Assembly: GCA_024742475.1 (NCBI GenBank)
Contig: JANSYI010000040.1
Coordinates: 1-64,000, forward strand
Origin: a bacterium
GTDB lineage: Bacteria; Myxococcota_A; Polyangia; Nannocystales; Nannocystaceae
Direction: 5' to 3'
Length of the DNA: 64,000 nt
In this document: positions 45,810 through 54,152 of the stretch, in pieces
Layout of the letters: every line of letters starts with the position of its first letter
How positions within the stretch are numbered: the first letter of the stretch is position 1
Program-made: the position numbers and the translations under genes
Notes under the pieces: generated by a model
Told to the model about the DNA's origin: nothing
What the model saw: the letters and a program-made list of their open reading frames with translations, nothing else
Database searches by the model: none

Positions 45810-46319
45810 ATGGACGAGCACGACCAAAGCAAAGACGGCAACCCTCTGATGCGGCGCCGTACGGTCGTGGCCGGGCTCGCGGTTGCGGGTGCCGCCGTGG
45901 GCGCCGCGACGCTGACCGAGCGCTCCGCCAGCGCCGAAGCGCCCGCGTCGGTCGAGCTCGGGTCCCTCCGGCCTGGCGTCACGCTGCCCGGGACCGAGGT
46001 CCGCGTCATCACGATCTACCCGGTCACGTTCGGCGCCCTGCCCGTAGTGCTCGAGTCGAAGGACGGCAACCGATTCCAGGTCGACGTGCTCGCCCGCGAC
46101 ACCTCCGGGCCGCAGGGCGTCGGCAACACCGAGCACTACAGCGTGTACGTCTCCAACCGCGGCGACGGCGGGACCTCCACCGACGAGACGCAAGGCCTGG
46201 CCGCGATGTCGCTCGCCCGCGTCCTCGAGGCCGAAGGCGCGTCGCTTCCGACACTGCTGACGATGCAGGGCCGCCAGGCCGAACATCCCAGCGGCACGTT
46301 CGGCGTCCCGCTGGCGTGA
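45810..46319 (+). CDS. Tat-exported protein of unknown function
   Basis: The 169-residue protein carries a twin-arginine signal (MRRRTVVAGLAVAGAAVGAA, about 14-33) behind an acidic start. The mature part is a small strand-rich domain (VITIYPVTFGALPVVLESKD, FQVDVLARD, HYSVYVSNRGDGG) with no Cys. Tat export suggests it folds before translocation, perhaps with a cofactor. Its stop codon overlaps the GTG of the half radical SAM gene by 4 bases, so the two act as a pair, and the divergent radical SAM gene is immediately upstream. It may be a substrate or partner of these enzymes. Confidence 0.68.
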   Translation: MDEHDQSKDGNPLMRRRTVVAGLAVAGAAVGAATLTERSASAEAPASVELGSLRPGVTLPGTEVRVITIYPVTFGALPVVLESKDGNRFQVDVLARDTSGPQGVGNTEHYSVYVSNRGDGGTSTDETQGLAAMSLARVLEAEGASLPTLLTMQGRQAEHPSGTFGVPLA

Positions 46320-46816
46320 CCGTGCAGCTGCACGGGGCGTCGGCTTCGGTGCACGACCACGTCGCCCAGGCCGACGGCGACTTCGACGGGGCATGCGAAG
46401 CGATCCGGACGGGGGACGCGGTCGACGTGGTCACGGCGGTGACGCGGGCGAACGTCCGCAACCTGGCCGCGCTCGCCCAGTGGCTCATCGCCCCCGAGCA
46501 GCGCCCCCACCTCGCCTCATGGACGATGCTCTGGCCTCCCCCGCAACCGGTCGGCTTGGCGATCCCCCGCCTGGGCATGGTGGCCCCGCGGGTCCTGCAC
46601 GCCGCCGCGCTCGCGCGCCGAGCCGGGCTGGTCGTGAAGACTCGGGGTCTGCCCCCCTGCGTCCTGGGTCCGCACGTCCAGCACTCGGTGCGCGACACGG
46701 TGATGGATTTCGCGGAGCCCTGCATCGCCTGTGCAGCACGAGGGCGCTGCGATGGCGTCCCCCGGGCGTACATCGACGCGTTCGCGGCCGACCTCGAGCT
46801 CAGGGCCCTTCGGTAG
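46316..46816 (+). CDS. Half-length radical SAM-like protein lacking the CxxxCxxC motif
   Basis: The 166-residue protein begins at a GTG in a 4-base overlap with the Tat gene. It starts directly at a strand corresponding to the middle of a radical SAM barrel (VTVQLHGASASVHDHVAQAD, VVTAVTRANVRNLAALAQWL) and continues to a normal end: LPPCVLGPHVQ and then CIACAARGRCDG...AYIDAF. The N-terminal half with the 4Fe-4S cysteines, the GGE motif and the SAM site is absent, so the classic reaction is impossible alone. The clean start and translational coupling argue against random decay. It may be a peptide-recognition partner. Confidence 0.62.
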   Translation: MTVQLHGASASVHDHVAQADGDFDGACEAIRTGDAVDVVTAVTRANVRNLAALAQWLIAPEQRPHLASWTMLWPPPQPVGLAIPRLGMVAPRVLHAAALARRAGLVVKTRGLPPCVLGPHVQHSVRDTVMDFAEPCIACAARGRCDGVPRAYIDAFAADLELRALR

Positions 46817-47300
46817 CGGGCGCGGAGACCGGACCGGGCGCGCACACCTGCCCGGCGCGCTCGACCACCAGAGGGTTGGCGACGCTGAGGATGAGCAGCA
46901 CCGCACTCGCGGCCGCCGAACACGCCAACGCGCACACGATGCGCCACGCACCCGGGGACGCCCCACGCGTGACGAGCCGAACGACCCACGCGAGCGGCAG
47001 CATGACCGCGATGAGGGCTCCGACGGCCCACAGCGGCGCGCCGGGGAGCACGCCGGACAGGCCCGCGGTGCCGATGCCCAACGCGGCGATGCCCGCGACC
47101 CGCCCTGCCCTGCCTTCGGGCGTGCGAAGGAGGTAGCCGGCCGCGTCGAGGCCGGCCCAGGCGACGGCATACCCCACGAGCATGCCCGGGAGGCCGTGCA
47201 GGACCTTTTCGACGGGCGCGAGCGTCTCGACGCAGCGTACCTGGTCGCAGCCGAGCGTCGAGGCCAGCACAGTCAACCCCACGAGACCCCGCATCCCCAC
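46800..47300 (-). CDS. Small polytopic membrane protein with lipobox-like start
   Basis: The GTG at 47300 (leaderless, TACCGT at 6 bases) gives 166 residues; an ATG at 47294 is an alternative. The start (GLVGLTVLASTLGC) looks like a lipoprotein signal, followed by about four membrane helices (AYAVAWAGLDAAGYL, GIAALGIGTAGLSGVL, ALIAVMLPLAWVVRL, IVCALACSAAASAVLL). Family unknown. It is the last gene of the epimerase/glycosyltransferase run and overlaps the half radical SAM gene by 17 bases at its 3' end. Confidence 0.6.
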   Translation of the reverse strand: MGMRGLVGLTVLASTLGCDQVRCVETLAPVEKVLHGLPGMLVGYAVAWAGLDAAGYLLRTPEGRAGRVAGIAALGIGTAGLSGVLPGAPLWAVGALIAVMLPLAWVVRLVTRGASPGAWRIVCALACSAAASAVLLILSVANPLVVERAGQVCAPGPVSAPATEGP

Positions 47301-47306
47301 GCCTCT

Positions 47307-47315
47307 ACGGTATCA
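47307..47315 (-). promoter_or_regulatory. Extended -10 element of the membrane protein gene
   Basis: TGATACCGT lies 6 bases before the GTG at 47300, and its TGA is the stop codon of the upstream gene. Confidence 0.5.
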
Positions 47316-47771
47316 GGTCTCGGGCAGCGAGAGCCCTGGCACCACGACGTCGGCCTCGTTCCGCCGGACGCGTCGCTCGATGCCGGCCATGATCGCCCGG
47401 ATCGCGTTGTCGGGGATCTCGGTGCCGCGCGGGTGCGGGTGCCCGTAGTAGAGGTCGTAGCGGGCGGTCGTGCGCGGCGCCGGAAACTGGACGGCGCCGC
47501 GGGCGGCGACGGTGATCGAGAAGCGGATGTCGTCACGCGCCACGTCGAGCTGCAGCGCGCCGTCGCGAGGACCGGTGAGCCCGAGTACGGTCCATCCAGC
47601 GAGCTTCTCGCCGATCTCCAGGTCGTCCAGCAGTGCGAACGCTTCGGGCGGGGCCGGGGTGCGCTGCCCAGCACGCGCTGTGATCGGCGGCCCGGACAGC
47701 AGGCGCTCGCCAACGCCGAGCAGGCACACGAGCGAGAGAGCGGCCGGCGGACCCCAGCGCCAGATCATCAT
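47313..47771 (-). CDS. Membrane-anchored protein in the glycosyltransferase operon
   Basis: The 152-residue protein begins with one hydrophobic segment (about 5-22; GPPAALSLVCLLGVG), then a soluble strand-rich domain (GWTVLGLTGPRDGALQLDVA, IRFSITVAARGAVQFP, DLYYGHPHPRG). I do not recognise the family. Its ATG overlaps the stop of the glycosyltransferase gene by 4 bases, so translation is coupled. The His/Pro motif YYGHPHPRG is distinctive and could be searched. Confidence 0.62.
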   Translation of the reverse strand: MMIWRWGPPAALSLVCLLGVGERLLSGPPITARAGQRTPAPPEAFALLDDLEIGEKLAGWTVLGLTGPRDGALQLDVARDDIRFSITVAARGAVQFPAPRTTARYDLYYGHPHPRGTEIPDNAIRAIMAGIERRVRRNEADVVVPGLSLPET

Positions 47772-49381
47772 GGGGCCCCGCCTTCGACGCGGACGGAGAT
47801 GACCATGCCGTAGCCGGGCCGCACGACCTCGAGCATGCCATCCCATCGTGCAGGCGGCATGACCAAAGGCAGGCGGGCGTCCTTGGTGAGCGCAAAGACG
47901 GCGCCGAGAGGGACGGTGTCGGGGCGCAACGCGTCGGGCCGGATCGGGCGACCGTAGGCGTTCGGGGTCATCGCCTCCCACAGCGCATCACGCTGGCCGA
48001 CGCGGTCGTTGGCCAACCGCTCGAGTTCGAAGCGCTGGTCCTCTTGCACGATGTAGAGCACGGTGACGCCCGGCAGGCGGCGCTCCTGCTGCAGCCGGGC
48101 CCAGAGCAGCGCTTCGTTGGTGTAGACGACCTTGGGCGCCTGGCCGACGGTCTCTTCGAGGCCCTCGATCATTCGGGCGAGGTGAGGTGCAGCGCTGCGG
48201 GTATCGATCTTGCCGCCGTCGCCGAAGACCCACGGGCCGAGCGCGACGGGGACGGCGAGGAGCAGGCCTGCGAGGCCGTGCCCGTTGAGCCGCTGCGCCG
48301 TCAGGGCAACGGCGACGAAGGTGACCGCGAGCAAGCCCGTGGGGTGGCGAGCCGACAGAGCACCGACGTAGGCCAACACCGCGAGGACCGCCAAGGCGGG
48401 CACGGCGAAGCGTCCCGGCTCCTCGCGCTCGTCCATGAAGCCGCCCACGACCCTGCCGACGGCAAGCGCGACGAAGGGGAGGACCGGGAGCAGGTAGCGC
48501 GGCGACTGATCGAAGTTGAAGACGCGCCACGCAGGGAGCACGACCAGCGCAACGCTGAACGCCACGCAAAACGTCAGACCCAGCCGCTCCAGCGGGCGTG
48601 CGCCGCTCCAGCGACACAGGGCGAGGGCCGGCATCGCCGGGGTGAGGGCCACGGCCGTGCCGACGAGCTCGGCGATGCCGACCGTGCCCCCATGCTCCGC
48701 CCAGAACGGGTTGTTGGGCATCGGCTCGGGCAGCGCGGGTGGGTAGTGCAGGAACCAGATCGGGTCGTGGTGGTAGGCGATGCCCGCGAGCCCATAGAGT
48801 GCCCCGTAGGCCGGCAGCGCCGCGAGTTCCTTCCACGCCCTGCGCCGGATGGTCCACACCGCCATCACGATGCACAGCACCCCCACCTCCGCGCGAATCC
48901 ACGGCAGCACGCCCAACACCGCGGCCGCCGCCACGCGGCGATCGGAGGCGTGTAGCCACGCGAAGACGCAGATCCCCGCGACGACGTCGGTGTTGGAGAG
49001 ACCAGCGACCGCCCCGCCGATATACAGCGGGGACAGGGCCAGGATCGCAGGCGCGGCGAGGGGCACCGCGTGGCCGAGCGCGCGGGCGGCTCCCCACAGC
49101 GCGACGATGCCTGCGGCGCCGACGACGATGTGGGCCCAGAAGAACGCACTCAGCGACCCGGAGAACGGCGCGTACAGGGCGCTGATGGGCGGTCGACTCT
49201 TCTGCAGGAACAGGCCCGCGGCGGGGGCACGGGCGGTGACGAGCGCGAAGAGGTGAGTGAGCAGACCTTCGTCGTGAAGGTAGCGGCCCTCGTGCAAGGC
49301 GTGCGCGGCCAGGGCAAAGAACACCCCGAGCAGGACCGCCAGCCCGAGCAGGCTGCGGATCAGCCGTGTTCGCGCATCCAT
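47768..49381 (-). CDS. GT-C-type membrane glycosyltransferase (ArnT/PMT-like)
   Basis: From the ATG at 49381 the protein has 537 residues with about 11 membrane helices. The first extracytoplasmic loop has LHDEG, the acidic motif used by GT-C transferases such as ArnT and protein mannosyltransferases, and a soluble periplasmic C-terminus follows (about 410-537). These enzymes move a sugar from a polyprenyl-phosphate donor to lipid or protein outside the cytoplasm. The upstream epimerase overlaps by 22 bases and could supply the sugar nucleotide. Confidence 0.8.
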   Translation of the reverse strand: MDARTRLIRSLLGLAVLLGVFFALAAHALHEGRYLHDEGLLTHLFALVTARAPAAGLFLQKSRPPISALYAPFSGSLSAFFWAHIVVGAAGIVALWGAARALGHAVPLAAPAILALSPLYIGGAVAGLSNTDVVAGICVFAWLHASDRRVAAAAVLGVLPWIRAEVGVLCIVMAVWTIRRRAWKELAALPAYGALYGLAGIAYHHDPIWFLHYPPALPEPMPNNPFWAEHGGTVGIAELVGTAVALTPAMPALALCRWSGARPLERLGLTFCVAFSVALVVLPAWRVFNFDQSPRYLLPVLPFVALAVGRVVGGFMDEREEPGRFAVPALAVLAVLAYVGALSARHPTGLLAVTFVAVALTAQRLNGHGLAGLLLAVPVALGPWVFGDGGKIDTRSAAPHLARMIEGLEETVGQAPKVVYTNEALLWARLQQERRLPGVTVLYIVQEDQRFELERLANDRVGQRDALWEAMTPNAYGRPIRPDALRPDTVPLGAVFALTKDARLPLVMPPARWDGMLEVVRPGYGMVISVRVEGGAP

Positions 49382-50328
49382 GAGACGTTGCGAGCCAGAC
49401 CTTCGGCGAGCGAAACGGTGGGGCGCCAGCCCAGGAGCGAGGACGCCTTCGACGCGTCGCAGCACAGACGCGAGACCTCTGCCGCCCGCGGAGCTGCGCG
49501 TTCGATGCGAACCTCGCCGCCGACGGCGTTCGCCACGGCGCGGGCGAGGTCCGCGATGGTGGTCGCCTCACCACAGCCGAAGTGCACGACCTCTCCGACG
49601 GCGCCTGTATGCGATCCCATCGCGAGGAACGCGTCGATCATGTCATCGACGTAGGTGAAGTCGCGGCTTTGGGTTCCATCGCCAAACACGGTCAGCGCCT
49701 CGCCCCGCAGCGCCTTGGCGATGAACTTGGGGATGACGTCGTAGACGTGACGAGGCCCGTAGGTGTTGAACGGCCGAATGACGGCGACCGGCGTGCCGTA
49801 GGTTCGATGGTGCGCGATCGCCATGCGGTCGGCGGCGACCTTGGACGCGGCATAGGGCGAGGTGGGCTCGAGCGGGTGGTCTTCGCGCATGCGCTGGGTC
49901 TGCGCGGGGCCGTAGACCTCCGACGAGCTGGTCACCACGACCCGCTCGATGGCAGAGCTCCGCCGCGCGGCCTCGAGCACGGTCATCGTGCCGTCCATGT
50001 TGGTGCGCAAGACCTCGCGCGGGTGACCGAACGACCGCTCGACGTAGGCGTCGGCGGCGAGGTGAAAGACCACCGAGGGGGCCAACCCGGCGATTGCGGC
50101 CTCGGCGTCGGGCCCGGCGATGTCGGTGGCAATCACATTCGCCAGGCGATCTGCAACGGGCCCCAGGTTGCGAAACGCGGCGCCCACCGTCCCCGTGACC
50201 GACCGGGGGCGCACCAAGACGCTGACCTCGGCGCCCAGCGCGAGCAGCCGCTCGGACAGATGCGACCCCATGAAACCATCCGCGCCCGTCACGAGCACGC
50301 GGCGGCCAGACCATTGCGAGTCACCCAC
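49360..50328 (-). CDS. NAD-dependent sugar-nucleotide epimerase/dehydratase
   Basis: I chose the GTG at 50328 (322 residues), which follows a TATCGT element by 8 bases and starts just before the Rossmann strand. VTGADGFMGSHL binds NAD, the catalytic residues are in SSSEVYG and YAASK (YxxxK), and NTYGPRH fits UDP- or dTDP-sugar epimerases. It makes an activated sugar in the cytoplasm, with the membrane glycosyltransferase as the obvious user. The operon is divergent from the radical SAM operon by 61 bases, so shared regulation is possible. Confidence 0.85.
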   Translation of the reverse strand: MGDSQWSGRRVLVTGADGFMGSHLSERLLALGAEVSVLVRPRSVTGTVGAAFRNLGPVADRLANVIATDIAGPDAEAAIAGLAPSVVFHLAADAYVERSFGHPREVLRTNMDGTMTVLEAARRSSAIERVVVTSSSEVYGPAQTQRMREDHPLEPTSPYAASKVAADRMAIAHHRTYGTPVAVIRPFNTYGPRHVYDVIPKFIAKALRGEALTVFGDGTQSRDFTYVDDMIDAFLAMGSHTGAVGEVVHFGCGEATTIADLARAVANAVGGEVRIERAAPRAAEVSRLCCDASKASSLLGWRPTVSLAEGLARNVSWMREHG

Positions 50329-50336
50329 GCGCTGCG

Positions 50337-50342
50337 ACGATA
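50337..50342 (-). promoter_or_regulatory. Predicted -10 element of the epimerase operon
   Basis: TATCGT lies 8 bases before the GTG at 50328. Confidence 0.5.
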
Positions 50343-50389
50343 CCGGATCGCTCCTCGTGCGACCACGCCGGGCGCGGCCGTCACGTGGC

Positions 50390-51469
50390 ATGATCGCCGC
50401 GGTGCTTCGACGCCTCGAGATGATCGCGCGGCTGTCCGAGACGTGGTTTCACAGGCCGCCCTCGCCGACGCGGGTGGTCTTCGACGTCACGCGGCGGTGC
50501 AACCTGCGGTGCGCGATGTGTCGAACCTGGGAGCACCCCGGGACGGGGGCGCTGACCGCCGAGGAGATCGAGCGCATCCTCGGGCAGCTCCCGCGGCTGA
50601 CGTGGCTCGACATGACGGGCGGCGAGCCCTTCGTGCGCCCGGACATCGAGCGGGTGCTGCGGGCCGGCGCCACCGTGCCGCGCGGGCTCACCGTCTTTCA
50701 CTTCCAGACCAACGGCTGGCTGAGCGAGCGGGTCGAGGCGGTCACGGCGGCCGTTCGCGCGGCCCGCGAAGACATCGAGCTGATCGTCACCGTCAGCATC
50801 GACGGCCCGCCCGAGGTTCACGACGCCGTGCGGGGACGCGAGGGGTCGGCCGCGCGCGCCCTGGAGACGCTCGACCGCCTTGGGCGGCTGCCGGGCGTCG
50901 AGGTGCACGTGGGCACGACCGTCAGCTCGCAGACGGCCGGCGCGTTGGGCCGCACCGAGGCGATGCTGCGCGCCCGAGGCTTCGACCTGCGTCGGTGGCA
51001 CTGGAACTGGCTGCAGACCTCCGCGCACTTCTTCGGCAACACCGACATCGAACCGAAGCCCGTCGTGCCCGGCGACCTCCTGCGGCGGCACATGGCGCGG
51101 CGGGGCGTACCCCGCACGATGGTCGAGCTGATGGAGTCGATCTACCTGCTCAACCTCGACGCCGTCGCGCGAGGAGAGGACTCGGGCGTGCCCTGCCAGG
51201 CCCTGCGCAGCGCCGCGTTCATCTCGCCCGAGGGCCAGCTCTACCCCTGCCACCTCTACGATCGACCGCTGGGCAGCCTGCGCGAGCACTCGGTGGCGGC
51301 GCTGTGGCACGGCCACGCCGTGGCGAAGGCTCGCGACGACATCGACGCGCTCGCCTGCGGTGGCTGCTTCAGCGCATGCGAGGCATACCCCGCGCTCGCG
51401 GGCGCCCCGGTTCGCACGGCCACCGTCACGGCAGCGAGGCTGCTGCGCCGGCTGCGGGAGAACGCATGA
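50390..51469 (+). CDS. Radical SAM/SPASM-type enzyme, first gene of the operon
   Basis: The 359-residue protein (ATG 50390) has CxxxCxxC at Cys37, 41 and 44 (CNLRCAMCRTW), GGEP near 85 and SIDGPPEVHDAVRG. The C-terminal third has a SPASM-like set: VPCQALRSAAFISPEGQLYPC, then LACGGCFSACEAYP. SPASM radical SAM enzymes typically modify peptides or proteins. The next gene starts within its stop codon (ATGA). A 30-residue basic N-terminal helix (RRLEMIARLSETWFHRP) precedes the barrel. Substrate unknown. Confidence 0.88.
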   Translation: MIAAVLRRLEMIARLSETWFHRPPSPTRVVFDVTRRCNLRCAMCRTWEHPGTGALTAEEIERILGQLPRLTWLDMTGGEPFVRPDIERVLRAGATVPRGLTVFHFQTNGWLSERVEAVTAAVRAAREDIELIVTVSIDGPPEVHDAVRGREGSAARALETLDRLGRLPGVEVHVGTTVSSQTAGALGRTEAMLRARGFDLRRWHWNWLQTSAHFFGNTDIEPKPVVPGDLLRRHMARRGVPRTMVELMESIYLLNLDAVARGEDSGVPCQALRSAAFISPEGQLYPCHLYDRPLGSLREHSVAALWHGHAVAKARDDIDALACGGCFSACEAYPALAGAPVRTATVTAARLLRRLRENA

Positions 51470-52353
51470 CGCTCGAGTCGTGGCTCACGCTGCACGCGGT
51501 CGAGGGTGACACCGTGCTCTCGTGGGTCAACGACCACCACCGGGGCTACGCCTACCCCGAGGCGGCGGGGCTGCTCGTGCGGTGGTTCGCCCTTCGAGGG
51601 CTCCATCCTCCCGAGGCCGTCGTGCGGCGCCTTCGCGACGAGGTCGAGTCGCGCCGCATCGGTCGCGATGGTCACACCTACGCCTTCGACACCGCCGTCG
51701 TGCTCGCCGGGCTCGAAGCGCTCGACGACCACGAGGACCCGCGGTGGACGAGCGCCCGGGCGGCGCTGCCTGGCATGGGTATCGTCGACCCGCCGGCGAA
51801 GCCGCGCTGGAGCACCACGTGTGGCCCGCACATGCTCAAGCTCGCCGTGGGCTCCGCCGCGCGGGCGGCCCGAGGATGGAGCACCCCGGCCCTCGCGTGG
51901 CTCGCCGACCTGCGGGTCGAGCAAGACGCCCGCGGCAGGATCGCCACCCCGCCCCACGCCCAGAGCTACATGCACGCCCACGCCTACGCGACCGAGGGCC
52001 TGATGGCGCTCGCCTCCCTCGGCCTGCACGGCCGCGCCTCCCTCGACGGCGCGGTCGAATACCTGCGCCACGTGCAGCGTGACGACGGTGGCATCCCCGC
52101 GTGGAGCGATGGCGGGCCGACGCGTGCCGACGCCACGGCCCAGGCGGTGCGGCTGTTCATCCTGCACGAGCGCGGCGCCCACGCGGACGCCATCGAGCGG
52201 GGTCTCGACTGCTTGCGGGGGCTGTGCAACGAACACGGCGCGGTCGTCTACGAGCCGGGCTCGGGCGACCACAACACATGGTGTTCCCTGTTCGCCGCCC
52301 AGGCGCGCGCGTGGGCTCACGGCGATCCCGCGCGGGTGGAGGCGCTGCTGTGA
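51466..52353 (+). CDS. Alpha-toroid-like (alpha/alpha-barrel) protein
   Basis: The 295-residue protein is translationally coupled to both neighbours (4-base overlaps). It is all-helical with repeated motifs: YPEAAGLLVRWFALRG, YAFDTAVVLAGLEAL, YMHAHAYATEGLMALASL, ADATAQAVRLFILH and NTWCSLFAAQARA, spaced like the hairpins of an alpha/alpha toroid as in prenyltransferases, terpene cyclases and polysaccharide lyases. His, Asp and Cys residues (GDHNTWC, HAHAYA) could make an active site. No family is certain. Its place between two radical SAM genes suggests it acts on the same product. Confidence 0.62.
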   Translation: MTLESWLTLHAVEGDTVLSWVNDHHRGYAYPEAAGLLVRWFALRGLHPPEAVVRRLRDEVESRRIGRDGHTYAFDTAVVLAGLEALDDHEDPRWTSARAALPGMGIVDPPAKPRWSTTCGPHMLKLAVGSAARAARGWSTPALAWLADLRVEQDARGRIATPPHAQSYMHAHAYATEGLMALASLGLHGRASLDGAVEYLRHVQRDDGGIPAWSDGGPTRADATAQAVRLFILHERGAHADAIERGLDCLRGLCNEHGAVVYEPGSGDHNTWCSLFAAQARAWAHGDPARVEALL

Positions 52354-54152
52354 CCCGAACGCTGCGCGTCTTCACCAACGAGACCTGCGACCTGCGGTGC
52401 GAATTCTGCGATCGACGCCGTGAGCACGAACGGCCCGAGCTCGCCGGTGGTCCAGCGCTCCGCCGCCGTCTGCTCGAAGCCCTCGAGGCGCGGGCGGACA
52501 CATTGGTGCTCACCGGAGGCGAGCCGACGCTGCGCCGCGACCTGCCGCAGCTGGTCTCGTGGATCCGTCGCCGGACTGACGCGACGCTCGTGCTCGAGAC
52601 CCACGGCGGCCACCTCGACGTCGACGCGCTGCACGACCTCGACGTCGTCCGCGTGCACCTGCCTGCGTGGGGCGAGCGTCTCGACGCGTTCACCGGGCGC
52701 GCAGGGACGGGCGCCGCCGTGCAGCAGACCCTACAACGCCTCGCCGACGCTCCCGTAGCGCTCGAGACGGCCACGCCCATCGTCGCCGCAAACCTGGGCG
52801 AGGTCGCAACCCTGCCCGTCGCGCTCGCCACCCTCGGCGTGCGACCGCAGCGGCTGTGGTTCGGCATCCCGACCGCCTCGCCCGTGCCCGACTCGCTCGC
52901 GCCCCTCACTCAGGCCACCGCCGCCGCGGCCCGCTTCGTCCGCGCGGCGCGGAGGACCGAGCTCCCGGTGGCCCTCGACCCCGCCGCGTTCGTGCCCCCG
53001 TGTACGTTCGAGCACCCCGCCGCGCTCGCCCACGTGTTCGCCCTCAACCGGGGTGCGGCCACGCGCGACGGCTTCACCCACGCCGACGCCTGCGAGCGCT
53101 GCTCGGTGCGCGAGCGCTGCCCGGGCATTCCGCGAGGCCTCGAGCATCACGCCCGCACGCTCGCCTCGTCCGCCCTGCGCCGACGCCTCACCGTCATCGG
53201 CACGCCCGAGGCCCAGATCCAGCGCGAGCTCGTCACCCACGAGGCCTATCGGCGCCCCGACGGCACCTCCGTGCCCGCCGCGATCGTGCGCACCAACTTC
53301 CGCTGCAACCAAAGCTGCACGTTCTGCTTCGTCAGTACACACCTCCCCGACCCACCCGAGGAGGACGTCCGCGCTGCGATCGATGCGATTGCCGCCAAGC
53401 AGGGCAGCGTCGCGTTCTCGGGCGGCGAGCCCACGCTCAACCCACGCCTGCCCGAGTACGTCCGCTACGCCAAGGCGGCCGGCGTCGCCGAGGTCGAGCT
53501 GCAGACCAACGCCACGCGCATGGCCAAGGACGACCTCGCCGCCACGCTCGCAGACTCCGGCGTCGATCGGGCCTTCGTCTCGCTGCACGGCCTCGACGCG
53601 CAGACGTCCGATCGCGTGACGGAGGCGCCTGGCACCTTCGAGCAGACCGTCGCGGGCATCGACGCGCTCGCCCGCACCGCGATCGCGCTGCGGCTGAACT
53701 TCGTGCTGTGTCAGCGCAACTACGAGCAGTTCCCCGACTTCGTCCGCATGGTCGCCGAGCGCTGGCCCGCGGCCGAGGTCAACGTCTCGTTCGTTGCGCC
53801 ATCCACCGACCTCGTCCCCCGCACGCGCGCGCTCATCCCCCGCTACGAGGACGTCCTGCCCCACGTGGCCGACGGCATGCGGGTCGGCGAGGCAGCCGGA
53901 GTCACGGTGGACGGCTTCGAGTCGATGTGCGGCATCCCGCTGTGCCTCGTGCCCGGTGATCTGCAGCGATTCATCCCATTCTCCGACGCCGTGCACGGCG
54001 CGAGCGTCGAGGAGTTCGTGAAGCCCGCCGGCTGCGCGTCATGTGTGCTACAAACCCGCTGCTTCGGCCTCAGACGGGGCTATGCAGAGCTTTACGGAAC
54101 GGAAGCACTGCGGCCCGTCCTCGATCGTACTCCCCCTACGGACCCCTCATGA
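52350..54152 (+). CDS. Tandem double radical SAM protein
   Basis: The GTG start overlaps the previous stop (GTGA), and the protein has 600 residues. Two complete radical SAM units follow each other. Unit 1: Cys13-17-20, TGGE at 55-58, and a C-terminal CERCSVRERCPG (Cys248-251-257). Unit 2: Cys319-323-326 (CNQSCTFC), SGGE at 357-360, then CGIPLCLVPGD and CASCVLQTRCFG near the end. Both ends share the CxxCx5CxG...Y pattern of the other radical SAM proteins here. Two full catalytic sites in one chain are rare and suggest two successive steps on one substrate. Confidence 0.85.
   Translation: MTRTLRVFTNETCDLRCEFCDRRREHERPELAGGPALRRRLLEALEARADTLVLTGGEPTLRRDLPQLVSWIRRRTDATLVLETHGGHLDVDALHDLDVVRVHLPAWGERLDAFTGRAGTGAAVQQTLQRLADAPVALETATPIVAANLGEVATLPVALATLGVRPQRLWFGIPTASPVPDSLAPLTQATAAAARFVRAARRTELPVALDPAAFVPPCTFEHPAALAHVFALNRGAATRDGFTHADACERCSVRERCPGIPRGLEHHARTLASSALRRRLTVIGTPEAQIQRELVTHEAYRRPDGTSVPAAIVRTNFRCNQSCTFCFVSTHLPDPPEEDVRAAIDAIAAKQGSVAFSGGEPTLNPRLPEYVRYAKAAGVAEVELQTNATRMAKDDLAATLADSGVDRAFVSLHGLDAQTSDRVTEAPGTFEQTVAGIDALARTAIALRLNFVLCQRNYEQFPDFVRMVAERWPAAEVNVSFVAPSTDLVPRTRALIPRYEDVLPHVADGMRVGEAAGVTVDGFESMCGIPLCLVPGDLQRFIPFSDAVHGASVEEFVKPAGCASCVLQTRCFGLRRGYAELYGTEALRPVLDRTPPTDPS

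Noticed and set aside
44786..46315. Upstream extension of the half radical SAM frame
   Set aside because: It is antisense to the radical SAM gene and out of frame with the Tat gene, so it cannot supply the missing N-terminal half.
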